A stretch of DNA of 64,000 bases from Mycobacterium sp. 1081908.1 (GTDB taxonomy: Bacteria; Actinomycetota; Actinomycetes; Mycobacteriales; Mycobacteriaceae): assembly GCF_001673535.1 (NCBI RefSeq), contig NZ_LZLY01000021.1, positions 1-64,000 on the forward strand, in the 5' to 3' direction. Both the position numbers and the translations under genes were made by a program. The notes under the pieces are model-generated. The model searched no databases and was not told the origin of the DNA. It saw nothing but the letters and a program-made list of their open reading frames with translations. Shown here piece after piece: positions 54,434-62,511 of this stretch. Position 1 is the stretch's first letter. Each line of letters opens with the position of its first letter.

Positions 54434-56185
54434 ATGGCCCCTGAAGATAGGGAGATCCGCCGCTCCGGCATGCGTAGCCACATCATCGTCAGCGGCGAGG
54501 ACGCGCTGGCGACGACGATCGTCGAGGAGCTCAACAACGCCGGCGTGCACATCGTCAAGCTCACCAGCCCGACCGAGCTCGCCACCGCGGGGATCGCCCG
54601 CGCCCGCGCCGTGATCTGCGCAGGCGACGACGACGCGACGAATCTCGAAATCGCCTTGCTGGCAAGGAAAGCCAACCCCGACGTGCGGGTGGTGGCGCGG
54701 CTGGCCAACGACGTGCTGCGGACGGCGATGGCCGCCGACAAGCGCCCCGGCGCGATCCTGGACGTCGCGGACCTCGCGGCGCCGTCCGTCGTCGAGGCGT
54801 GCCTGGCGCACACCGTGCACCCGTTCGAGGCGGCGGGCATCCAGTTCGTCGTCTCGGGCGCCGCGGCGCCGCGCGACGCGACGCTGCGCGAGATCTACGG
54901 CGACCTCGCACCCGTCGCGGTCATTCACGGCGAGAACTGCGCCAACCCGGGTGCGGTGGAGCCGTGTCCGGGCCGGGACCTGCAGGTACACGCTGGCGAC
55001 TGGACCGCGATGATCGGCACCGCCGACGAGCTGGCCGCCCGCGGCATCAAGGTCCCGAAACCGACCGCGAGGCGGTCGCGTCAGGCCTGGCTGCGCCGAC
55101 TGCTCGACGCCGCGCGCGGCCTGCGTGACGACGTCAACCCGATGCTGCCGCGCGCGCTGTTCGCCGTGGCACTGCTGCTGACCGGGTCGACGGTCGTGTT
55201 GCGCTTCACCTACCAGCCGCACCAGAAGATGACGTGGCTCGACGCGTTGTATTTCAGCACCGAGACGATCGCGACCGTCGGTTACGGCGACTTCAGCTTC
55301 CTGCAGCAGCCCACCTGGCTGCGGCTGTTCAGCATCATGCTGATGCTCGCGGGCGTGACGACCACGGCGCTACTCGTCGCGTTCATGGCGGACCTGCTGC
55401 TGTCGCGGCGTTTCGCCCATTCGGCCGGGCGCCGGCGGGCTCGCCACCTGCACAATCACGTCATCGTCGTCGGGCTGGGCTCGTTCGGCAGCCGCGTCGT
55501 CGCCGACCTGGCCGCCGCCGGGTACGACGTGGCGGTCATCGAGCGCGACGACAACAACCGCTTCCTGTCGGCCGCGGACGACCTGGACGTGCCGGTGATC
55601 TTCGGCGACGCCACGCTGCGCCAGACCCTGGCGTCGGCCCGCGTCGACCGGGCCCGCGCGGTGGCGCTGTTGACCCAGGACGACATGACCAACATCGAGA
55701 CCGGGATCGTGCTGCGCGAGATGCTGGGTCCGCGGGTGATGCCGGAGGTGGTCCGGACCGACGTCCCGATCGTGCTGCGCATCTACGACCGCGCGCTGGG
55801 GGAAGCCGTGGCGCAGCGGTTCGGGTTCGAAAACGTTCGCTCGACCGTCGACCTGGCCGCGCCGTGGTTCATCGGCGCCGCGATGGGGCTGCAGGTGCTG
55901 GGGACCTTCTGGGTGGGGCAGCGCTCCTTCATGGTCGGCGCCATGCACGTGGCGGCCGGCAGCGAACTGGACGGGCTGAAGATGTTCGAGCTGTCCACCC
56001 AGACCCGGGTCATCGCGATCACCCGCCAGGACACGCCCGTCGAACTGCATCCGCGACGCGACGCCTGGCTTCGCGGCGGCGACACCGTCTACCTCGTCGG
56101 CCCGTACCGCGAGCTGCTGGCCACGCTGCGCAAGGGCCAGCCGCCGCAGCAACCGGAGGTCGAGGAGGAGCGCCGCCTGGCCTAG
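54434..56185 (+). CDS. Potassium channel with two TrkA-N (RCK) domains
   Basis: A 583-residue protein. Residues about 13-130 form a TrkA-N Rossmann domain with a degenerate loop (HIIVSGEDALATTIVEEL). Around 235-330 lie two transmembrane helices with the selectivity filter TIATVGYGD between them. Residues about 345-470 form a second TrkA-N domain with an intact glycine loop (VIVVGLGSFGSRVVADL) and the acidic IERDDNNR; a C-terminal domain follows. It should be a ligand-gated K+ channel or carrier subunit. An RCK domain before as well as after the pore is less common than the C-terminal-only layout. Confidence 0.88.
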   Translation: MAPEDREIRRSGMRSHIIVSGEDALATTIVEELNNAGVHIVKLTSPTELATAGIARARAVICAGDDDATNLEIALLARKANPDVRVVARLANDVLRTAMAADKRPGAILDVADLAAPSVVEACLAHTVHPFEAAGIQFVVSGAAAPRDATLREIYGDLAPVAVIHGENCANPGAVEPCPGRDLQVHAGDWTAMIGTADELAARGIKVPKPTARRSRQAWLRRLLDAARGLRDDVNPMLPRALFAVALLLTGSTVVLRFTYQPHQKMTWLDALYFSTETIATVGYGDFSFLQQPTWLRLFSIMLMLAGVTTTALLVAFMADLLLSRRFAHSAGRRRARHLHNHVIVVGLGSFGSRVVADLAAAGYDVAVIERDDNNRFLSAADDLDVPVIFGDATLRQTLASARVDRARAVALLTQDDMTNIETGIVLREMLGPRVMPEVVRTDVPIVLRIYDRALGEAVAQRFGFENVRSTVDLAAPWFIGAAMGLQVLGTFWVGQRSFMVGAMHVAAGSELDGLKMFELSTQTRVIAITRQDTPVELHPRRDAWLRGGDTVYLVGPYRELLATLRKGQPPQQPEVEEERRLA

Positions 56186-57072
56186 AGCTGGGCCGCCACG
56201 TCCGCGGCGCGGCGCAGCTGGTCGAGGTCCGAACTCGTCGGGATGAGCTGCACCTCGTCGGCGCCGATGCCCTCGAACTTGCGCAGCACCGCCAGCAGCT
56301 CGTCCTCGCTGCCGGCCCAGCCGGTCATCGGCGCCATCGCGTCGACGTATTCGGCCGGAATCCAGTTCATGTAGCGCAGCAGGTGCCGATGCACCTGGGC
56401 GCGGGCCTGCTCGGGCGCGCCGAACGCGAACCAGAACGACGTCACCAGGTGCGGCGTGGGCCTGCCAGCCCCAGCCCAGGCCTCCCGCGCCACGTCGAAC
56501 AGCTCGTTCTGCTTGGCGACGTTGAGGTCCAACGTGGTGCCGGCCAGCCCGTCGGCCCAGGCCGCGGCGCTGCGGACGGTCTTCGGCCCGATGCTGCCGA
56601 CAAACAGCGGCGGCCCACCGGCCTGAACCGGGACCGGCCCCACCGGCAGCACCGACTCGGTGATCTTTTCGCCGGCCCACACCCGCTTCATCACCGCCAC
56701 CCGTTCGGCCATGCCGCGCATCGTCTGCGTCGCCGGGTCGGCGCCCACGGCGTGATAGTCCTCGTGCCGGCCGCCCACGCCGATGCCCACCGTCAGCCGG
56801 CCGCCGCTGAGCATGTCGCCGGTGGCCAGGCCCTTGGCCAGCATGACCGGGTCGTGCAGCTGCGGCACGATCACCGTGGTCATCAGCCGCACCCGGGTGG
56901 TCCACGCGGCCAGCGCGCCGAGCAGCGTCAGGTTGTCCGGGTTTTCGAACGCGATGCGCTCGCCCCAGCACAGCGACGAGAACGGGCCCTCGTCGATGGC
57001 CCTGGCCCAATTCTCGAGCACCGTCGCGTCCAGGTCCGGCTCCATCACCGGCATGGTCATCGCTATCTGCAC
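56182..57072 (-). CDS. LLM-class F420-dependent oxidoreductase
   Basis: A 296-residue TIM-barrel protein of the luciferase-like family. Characteristic segments are LLGALAAWTTRVRLMTTV, GDMLSGGRLTVGIGVGGRHEDY (in parts) and PLFVGSIGPKTVRSAA. Mycobacterial members use F420 and act on alcohols, sugars phosphates or lipids; the substrate here is unknown. GTG at 57072 is chosen (VQIAMTMP); ATG at 57060 is the alternative. It ends four bases inside the K+ channel stop region. Confidence 0.87.
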   Translation of the reverse strand: MQIAMTMPVMEPDLDATVLENWARAIDEGPFSSLCWGERIAFENPDNLTLLGALAAWTTRVRLMTTVIVPQLHDPVMLAKGLATGDMLSGGRLTVGIGVGGRHEDYHAVGADPATQTMRGMAERVAVMKRVWAGEKITESVLPVGPVPVQAGGPPLFVGSIGPKTVRSAAAWADGLAGTTLDLNVAKQNELFDVAREAWAGAGRPTPHLVTSFWFAFGAPEQARAQVHRHLLRYMNWIPAEYVDAMAPMTGWAGSEDELLAVLRKFEGIGADEVQLIPTSSDLDQLRRAADVAAQL

Positions 57073-57090
57073 AGACGCGATTCTGGCACC

Positions 57091-57513
57091 ATGAAGCAGA
57101 TGGGTATCACCAGTACCTCCATCGCGCATGTGCGGCTGACCGTCACGGACATCGAGCGGTCACGCCGGTTTTACGAGAGCGTGTTCGGTTGGCCGGTGCT
57201 GCTGGAGGTCCCCGAGAACGCCGACGAAGCCATCCGAAACCTGTACGGCTTCCTGTTCGGCGGCGTGATCTACGACCTCGGCGGCACGCTGCTCGGCCTG
57301 CGGCCGGTGGCCACGGACCGCTTCAACGAGGACCGCTGCGGACTCGACCACATCGCGTTCCGGCTCGGCAGCAGGGCCGAATTGGACGCCGCGGCAGAGC
57401 ATCTCGACGAGGTCGGGGTCGTGCACGAGCCCGTCAAGGACATCGGCCCGTCGTACATCCTGGAGTTCCGCGACCCCGACAACATCGCCCTGGAGCTGAC
57501 GGCGCCCAAGTAG
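57091..57513 (+). CDS. VOC-fold protein
   Basis: A 140-residue glyoxalase/dioxygenase-like protein: HVRLTVTDIERSRRFYESVF, a central LDHIAFRL and ILEFRDPDNIALELTAP near the end carry the usual metal positions His and Glu. Either of two ATGs (57091, 57100) could be used. It is divergent from the LLM-class gene and 24 bases before another VOC gene, with which it is probably co-transcribed. Confidence 0.84.
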   Translation: MKQMGITSTSIAHVRLTVTDIERSRRFYESVFGWPVLLEVPENADEAIRNLYGFLFGGVIYDLGGTLLGLRPVATDRFNEDRCGLDHIAFRLGSRAELDAAAEHLDEVGVVHEPVKDIGPSYILEFRDPDNIALELTAPK

Positions 57514-57537
57514 CGATCCGGGGGGTAGACAGGAACT

Positions 57538-57927
57538 ATGCCCATCAGTTTCAACCACACCATCGTCGCCTCGCGGAACAAACGGGAGTCGGCGGAATTC
57601 CTCGCCGAACTGTTCGGCCTGCCCAGCCCCAAGCCGTTCGGCCCCTTCATGGCCGTCGCGCTCGAGCACGGCGCCACCCTCGATTACGCCGACGCCCCCG
57701 AGGGCGAAGAGATCCGGCGCCAGCACTACGCATTCCTGGTGTCCGAGGACGACTTCGACGCGATCTACGGCAAGATCACGTCGCGCGGGCTGGAGCACTG
57801 GGCCGACCCGGGCGCCCGGCGCCCGGGCGAGATCAACACCAGGGACGGCGGCCGCGGCGTGTACTTCTTGGATCCCTCGGGCCATGCCATGGAGATCCTC
57901 ACGCGCCCCTATGGCTCGGGCCGCTAA
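57538..57927 (+). CDS. VOC-fold protein
   Basis: A 129-residue VOC protein ([37 protein letters not shown]). Metal-site residues His7 and the C-terminal Glu are present. The substrate is unknown. The 3' end overlaps the Rrf2 regulator gene by four bases, head-on; this marks the right end of the accessory block. Confidence 0.84.
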   Translation: MPISFNHTIVASRNKRESAEFLAELFGLPSPKPFGPFMAVALEHGATLDYADAPEGEEIRRQHYAFLVSEDDFDAIYGKITSRGLEHWADPGARRPGEINTRDGGRGVYFLDPSGHAMEILTRPYGSGR

Positions 57928-58409
57928 TCGCCGCTGCGCGGCGATCCGTGCCGCACGTGTTCCTGGTCGCGATAGTCGTCGGCGAGCTGCGCGACGTGCT
58001 TGGGCAGGGCTCCGGCCGCGACGTCGGCCACGGTGGTCTGTTCCAGCACCGAGCGCATGCTGGCCCGCAGCGCCCGCCACACGTCGGACAGCGGCGCGGT
58101 GGGCCCGGAATAGGGCAGATCGCCGAGCCCGATGTCGCGGACGCTGGCCAGCGGGCCGTCGATGCAGCGCAGCACGTCGGCGATGCTGATCTCGTTTCCG
58201 GGGCGGGCCAATTCGTAGCCGCCCTCGCGGCCGCGGTGGCTGCGCACCAGGCGATCGGTGCGCAGGTTGGTGAGGATGTCGACGAGAAACTGCGGCGGGA
58301 TGCCCTGGGCTTGGGCCAATTCGTCGGTCGTCACCAGCGTGCCGCCGTCGACCGTGGCGAGCTGGACCATCGCCCGCACCGCGTACTCCGCCTTGGCCGA
58401 CATCCGCAT
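57924..58409 (-). CDS. Rrf2-family regulator without Fe-S cysteines (Rv1287 family)
   Basis: A 161-residue regulator. The winged helix ([35 protein letters not shown]) and wing ([20 protein letters not shown]) are typical of Rrf2. Only one cysteine (LRCIDGP) is present, so the three-Cys iron-sulfur site of IscR/NsrR/RirA is absent. This makes it similar in type to CymR, the cluster-free Rrf2 repressor of cysteine metabolism in Bacillus and Staphylococcus. It lies 32 bases downstream of cysNC on the same strand, probably as the last gene of the cysD-cysNC operon. Confidence 0.88.
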   Translation of the reverse strand: MRMSAKAEYAVRAMVQLATVDGGTLVTTDELAQAQGIPPQFLVDILTNLRTDRLVRSHRGREGGYELARPGNEISIADVLRCIDGPLASVRDIGLGDLPYSGPTAPLSDVWRALRASMRSVLEQTTVADVAAGALPKHVAQLADDYRDQEHVRHGSPRSGD

Positions 58410-58441
58410 GGTGAGGATTGTGCCACTGGCCTACGGATTGG

Positions 58442-60283
58442 TTACGGGCGCAACTCCAGCAGGTCGATGACCCTCTGCGCGTGCTCGTCGACGCCGCGAT
58501 CCGGCGTCAGCCGCAGGTCGGGATTCTCGGGCTGCTGATACGGGCTGTCGATGCCGGTGAAGTTCTCGATCTCACCGGCGCGGACTTTCGCATATAGCCC
58601 CTTGGGATCACGCTTCTCGCACTCGTCGAGCGGCGTGTCGCAGAAGACCTCGAAAAATTCCAGGCCGGCGTCGGCGTGGACCCTGCGCGCCAGTTCGCGG
58701 TGCTCGGCCAGCGGGCTGATCGCCGGCACCAGCACCACCTGGCCGCTGTCGGCCAGCAGCGCCGCCACATGCGCCAGCCGGCGCAGGTTCTCGGCGCGGT
58801 CGGCCATGGAGAAGCCCAGGTCCGCGTTCAGGCCGTGCCGCAGGTTGTCGCCGTCGAGAACGTAAGCGGGAACACCGCTTTCGAGCAGCGTCCGCTCGAC
58901 CAGCATCGCCACGGACGACTTCCCCGACCCCGACAGGCCGGTGAACCAGACGGTCTTGCCGCGGGTGCGGGCGCCCTCGCCGACGAGCGACTTGTGCCGC
59001 ACGGTGTTGGGGCTGGACGTCTGCACCGAGACGTCGCGCAACACCATCCCCGCCGCCACCGTGCCGTTGGTGTTCGGGTCGATGAGGATGAACGAGCCGG
59101 TGCTGGAGTTGCGGGTGTACTCGTCGAGCAGCAGCGGAACCTGGGTACGCAGCGAAATGCGGCCAAGTTCGTTGAGCTGCAACGCCGTTGCGGCCTTGTC
59201 GCGATGCAGGGTGTTGACGTCGAGCCGGTACTCCAGCGCGGTCACGCGCGCGCGGGTGGTCCGGGTGGTGTGCTTGATGAGGTAGTCGCGGCCGGGCTCC
59301 AGCGCCGAGTTGTCGGCCATCCAGCACACGGTCGCGTCGAAATCCTGCGTGACGCGGGGCTGGTTGTGGGTGCGGGCGATCATGTCGCCCCGCGAGATGT
59401 CGATGTCGTCGGCCAGGCTCACCGAGACGGCCATCGGCGGAAACGCTTCCTCCACAGGACCGTTGGGGCCCTCGATCGCAGTGATCCGGGTGGTCTTGCC
59501 GATCGGCAGCACCACCACCTCGTCGCCGGGGCGCATCACCCCGCTGGCCACGGTCCCGGCGTAGCTGCGGTGGTCGCGATGCTCGTGGGTTTGCGGCCGG
59601 ATGACGTATTGCACCGGGAAGCGCACGTCGACCAGGTTGCGGTCACCGGCGATGTAGACCTCTTCGAGGTGCGACAGCAGCGCCGGACCCTCGTACCATG
59701 GCGAGTTGTCCCCCTTGGTCACCACGTTGTCGCCGTTGAGCGCGGAGATCGGGATGGTGGCCACGTCCTGCACGTCGAGCCGGGCCGCGAAGGCGTGGAA
59801 CTCGTCGCGGATCCACTCGAATCTCTCTCTGTCCCAGTCGATCAGGTCCATCTTGTTGACCGCCAGCACGATGTGCTGGATGCCGAGCAGCGACGCCAGG
59901 AAGGCGTGCCGGCGGGACTGCTCCAGCAGGCCGTGGCGGGCGTCGACGAGCACGATCACGAGCTGAGCGGTCGACGCGCCGGTGACCATGTTGCGGGTGT
60001 ACTGGATGTGCCCCGGCGTGTCGGCGATGATGAATTTCCGCTTCGGAGTAGCGAAATAGCGGTAGGCGACGTCGATGGTGATGCCCTGCTCGCGCTCGGC
60101 CCGCAGGCCGTCGGTCACCAGCGCCAGGTCGGTGTAGTCGTGACCGCGCTCCTCCGACGCCCGTTCCACCGACGCCCATTGGTCCTCCATCACGGCCTTG
60201 GAGTCGTAGAGCAGACGCCCGATCAGGGTGGACTTGCCGTCGTCGACGGAGCCGGCGGTTGCGAGCCTCAATAACGTTGTCAT
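58442..60283 (-). CDS. cysNC: Sulfate adenylyltransferase GTPase subunit fused to APS kinase
   Basis: A 613-residue fusion. Residues 1-430 are CysN, an EF-Tu-like GTPase (AGSVDDGKSTLIGRLLYDSK; DTPGH; NKMD) that drives APS formation by CysD. Residues about 440-613 are CysC, the APS kinase (FTGLSGSGKSSVAMLVER; DGDNLRHGLN), which makes PAPS. Together they activate sulfate for cysteine synthesis and sulfolipids. The ATG overlaps the cysD stop (ATGA). Matches Rv1286. Confidence 0.97.
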   Translation of the reverse strand: MTTLLRLATAGSVDDGKSTLIGRLLYDSKAVMEDQWASVERASEERGHDYTDLALVTDGLRAEREQGITIDVAYRYFATPKRKFIIADTPGHIQYTRNMVTGASTAQLVIVLVDARHGLLEQSRRHAFLASLLGIQHIVLAVNKMDLIDWDRERFEWIRDEFHAFAARLDVQDVATIPISALNGDNVVTKGDNSPWYEGPALLSHLEEVYIAGDRNLVDVRFPVQYVIRPQTHEHRDHRSYAGTVASGVMRPGDEVVVLPIGKTTRITAIEGPNGPVEEAFPPMAVSVSLADDIDISRGDMIARTHNQPRVTQDFDATVCWMADNSALEPGRDYLIKHTTRTTRARVTALEYRLDVNTLHRDKAATALQLNELGRISLRTQVPLLLDEYTRNSSTGSFILIDPNTNGTVAAGMVLRDVSVQTSSPNTVRHKSLVGEGARTRGKTVWFTGLSGSGKSSVAMLVERTLLESGVPAYVLDGDNLRHGLNADLGFSMADRAENLRRLAHVAALLADSGQVVLVPAISPLAEHRELARRVHADAGLEFFEVFCDTPLDECEKRDPKGLYAKVRAGEIENFTGIDSPYQQPENPDLRLTPDRGVDEHAQRVIDLLELRP

Positions 60284-61212
60284 CAGAAGTAACCCTGCCG
60301 TTTGCGGTCTTCCATTCCAGCTTCCGAAATGCGGTCGTCGGCCCGGGTCGCGCCGCGCTCGGTCAACCGCGCCACCGCCGTCTCGGCGATGACCTCGCTC
60401 ACGGTGGCGGCCTCCGACTCCACGCACCCGGTGCACGTGACGTCGCCGACCGTGCGGAACCGCACCGTGGCCTCGAACACCGGCTCGTCGGCGCGCGGCT
60501 GCATGTGCCGGTCCACCGCCAGCAGCATGCCGTCACGCTGAAACACCTTGCGCCGGTGTGCGAAATAGATCGACGGCAGCTTGATCTTCTCGGCGCCGAT
60601 ATACGACCAGATGTCGAACTCGGTCCAGTTGGACAGCGGGAAGACACGGATGTGCTCGCCCTTGTGGTGCCGGCCGTTGTACAGGTTCCACAGCTCGGGC
60701 CGCTGGGCCTTGGGGTCCCACTGCCCGAATTCGTCGCGGAAGCTGAACACCCGCTCCTTGGCGCGCGCCTTCTCCTCGTCGCGGCGCGCCCCGCCGAACG
60801 CGGCGTCGAACTTGTTCTCCCGGATGGCGCGCAGCAGCGTCACGGTCTGGATCGGGTTGCGCGACGGGATCGTCTCGACCACCCGCCCGGCGTCGATGTC
60901 CTCCTGCACCGACGCCACCACCAGCCGCACCCCCGACTCGGCGACCAGCTCGTCGCGGGCGGCGATCACCTCGTCGAAGTTGTGGCCCGTGTCGACGTGC
61001 ATCACCGGGAACGGCAGCCGCCCGGGCCGGAACGCCTTGAGCGCCAGATGCAGCATCACGATGGAGTCCTTGCCGCCCGAGAACAACAGCACCGGGCGCT
61101 CGAACTCCGCGGCCACCTCCCGAATGATGTGGATCGCCTCGGCCTCGAGCGAGCGCAGATGGCTCAGCTCGTACTGGCCCGCGGCGGGGGCCGCGTTGGC
61201 AACGCTGGTCAT
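60283..61212 (-). CDS. cysD: Sulfate adenylyltransferase subunit 2
   Basis: A 309-residue ATP pyrophosphatase: the PP-loop FSGGKDSIVMLHL is intact, with HVDTGHNFDEV and FGGARRDEEKARAKE following. It forms APS from sulfate and ATP together with CysNC. ATG at 61212 is chosen because GAGG sits five bases upstream; GTG at 61218 would add two residues. First gene of the operon, preceded by a palindromic control site. Confidence 0.96.
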   Translation of the reverse strand: MTSVANAAPAAGQYELSHLRSLEAEAIHIIREVAAEFERPVLLFSGGKDSIVMLHLALKAFRPGRLPFPVMHVDTGHNFDEVIAARDELVAESGVRLVVASVQEDIDAGRVVETIPSRNPIQTVTLLRAIRENKFDAAFGGARRDEEKARAKERVFSFRDEFGQWDPKAQRPELWNLYNGRHHKGEHIRVFPLSNWTEFDIWSYIGAEKIKLPSIYFAHRRKVFQRDGMLLAVDRHMQPRADEPVFEATVRFRTVGDVTCTGCVESEAATVSEVIAETAVARLTERGATRADDRISEAGMEDRKRQGYF

Positions 61213-61249
61213 GGTCACCTCGTCGTATCGGTTGCAGATCTATTTGTTG

Positions 61250-61278
61250 ATAAAGGTGGTCGAATTGACCATCTTTAT
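61250..61278 (-). promoter_or_regulatory. 12-5-12 inverted repeat in the cysD leader
   Basis: ataaaggtggtc (61250-61261) and gaccatctttat (61267-61278) match in inverted orientation at 11 of 12 positions around gaatt. It lies downstream of the putative cysD promoter and 38 bases before the ATG. It could be a repressor operator, or an RNA hairpin because it is probably transcribed. Confidence 0.7.
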
Positions 61279-61289
61279 GGTCATTGTCC

Positions 61290-61321
61290 TATATAGAACC
61301 AGCCGGCCCGGCCAGTGTCAA
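61290..61321 (-). promoter_or_regulatory. Putative cysDNC promoter
   Basis: On the minus strand a consensus -35, TTGACA (61316-61321), is followed by an A/T-rich -10 area reading TCTATATA (61290-61297). Spacing is 18 bases to TCTATA or 20 to TATATA. The palindrome starts about 12 bases further downstream. Confidence 0.5.
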
Positions 61322-61370
61322 TGACCTGCCGGGTATTTGCGGTGGCTCGCCGGTGCGAAAGCATGGACGC

Positions 61371-61790
61371 ATGGCAACTGAAACGCAGAGCGGCCGCGAT
61401 GTCATCTCGCAATTCCTCCCCCAATCGCCATTCGTCGCGAAGCTGGGGATCGTCGCCGATCAGCTCGGCAACGACGAGGTCAGGCTGCGGCTGCCGTGGG
61501 ATCCCTCCAACGTCACCGTCGGCGACATGGTGCACGGCGGCGCCATCGCCACGCTCGCCGACCTGACCGTCATGGCCGCGGCGTGGTGCGGCGTGGACGC
61601 TCCCCCGTCACTGCGCGGCGTGACGGTGTCGATGGCGCTGGATTACATGGCGCCGGCCCGGGCCACCGACCTGATCGGGGTGGGCCGGGTGCTGCGGCGC
61701 GGCCGGTCGCTGGTCAACTGCGAGGCCGAGATCGTGGACCCGTCCGGCACGCTGGTCGCCAAGGCGCTGGCCACGTACAAGGTGGGTTAA
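61371..61790 (+). CDS. PaaI-type thioesterase (hotdog fold)
   Basis: A 139-residue hotdog-fold protein. The segment GDMVHGGAIATLADLTVM holds the HGG and the catalytic Asp region of PaaI/YbgC-type acyl-CoA thioesterases. It hydrolyses an unknown acyl-CoA. It is divergent from cysD and converges on the carbonic anhydrase gene, with a long palindrome between them. Confidence 0.86.
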   Translation: MATETQSGRDVISQFLPQSPFVAKLGIVADQLGNDEVRLRLPWDPSNVTVGDMVHGGAIATLADLTVMAAAWCGVDAPPSLRGVTVSMALDYMAPARATDLIGVGRVLRRGRSLVNCEAEIVDPSGTLVAKALATYKVG

Positions 61791-61793
61791 TAC

Positions 61794-61859
61794 TTCGCCG
61801 AGCGTGCACTCAGGGCGAAAATCCGGCGAATTTTTCGCCGTGGCTGCACGCTCGGCGAA
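61794..61859. repeat. Nested palindrome between convergent genes
   Basis: Outer 15-base perfect arms (61794-61808 and 61845-61859, ttcgccgagcgtgca and its inverse) enclose an inner 8-base stem (ggcgaaaa 61814-61821, ttttcgcc 61832-61839). It probably ends transcription of both neighbours. Part of it (cgccgagcgtgc) recurs at 3988. Confidence 0.75.
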
Positions 61860-61883
61860 AGCGGGTCGCGAAAGGGGCGAGCG

Positions 61884-62375
61884 CTAGAGGGTGACTTCCT
61901 GGAGCTTGCCCGTCGCGACGTCGAAGACGAAGCCGCGCAGCGAGACCTGCTTGGTCACGAACGGGCTGTTCTCGATGCGGCGCAGCGATTGCCGGACGTC
62001 CTCGGCGGCGTCCGGGAACGCCTCGGCCGCCCATGGCGGCTTGACCCCGGTCTCGTCCTGGATGCCGCGCTTGAAGTCGTCGTCGGTGAAGGTGAGCATG
62101 CCGCAGTCGCTGTGGTGGATCAGGATGATCTCCCGGGTCCCCAGCAGCCGCTGGCTGATGGCCAGCGAGCGGATGACGTCGTCGGTGACGACGCCGCCCG
62201 CGTTGCGAATGACGTGGGCCTCCCCCTCGTTGAGGCCGAGCAGGCGATAGACGTCGAGCCGCGCGTCCATGCACGCGACGACCGCGACGTGCTTGCTCGG
62301 CGGCATCGGCAGCGGGCCCTTGAAGGTGCTCGCGTATTTGGCGTTGTTGGCCAGGTAGTCATCGGTAACCGTCAC
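61884..62375 (-). CDS. canA: Beta-carbonic anhydrase
   Basis: A 163-residue zinc enzyme (Rv1284 family). Zinc ligands Cys35, His88 and Cys91 (VACMDARLD; IHHSDCGM) and the Asp37/Arg39 dyad are in place. It interconverts CO2 and bicarbonate. GTG start with GAGGAGG eight bases upstream. Confidence 0.95.
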   Translation of the reverse strand: MTVTDDYLANNAKYASTFKGPLPMPPSKHVAVVACMDARLDVYRLLGLNEGEAHVIRNAGGVVTDDVIRSLAISQRLLGTREIILIHHSDCGMLTFTDDDFKRGIQDETGVKPPWAAEAFPDAAEDVRQSLRRIENSPFVTKQVSLRGFVFDVATGKLQEVTL

Positions 62376-62511
62376 GCAAGCCTCCTCTGGGTGTGGCGGC
62401 CTGAAAGTAACAACGAGTCACCCGTAATTCACGCATGAAAATCGGCCGGATCACAAGGACGAGCACGGCTGGTTAACCTGTCCCAATGCGGAACGGGCGG
62501 CTCGGTCGGGC

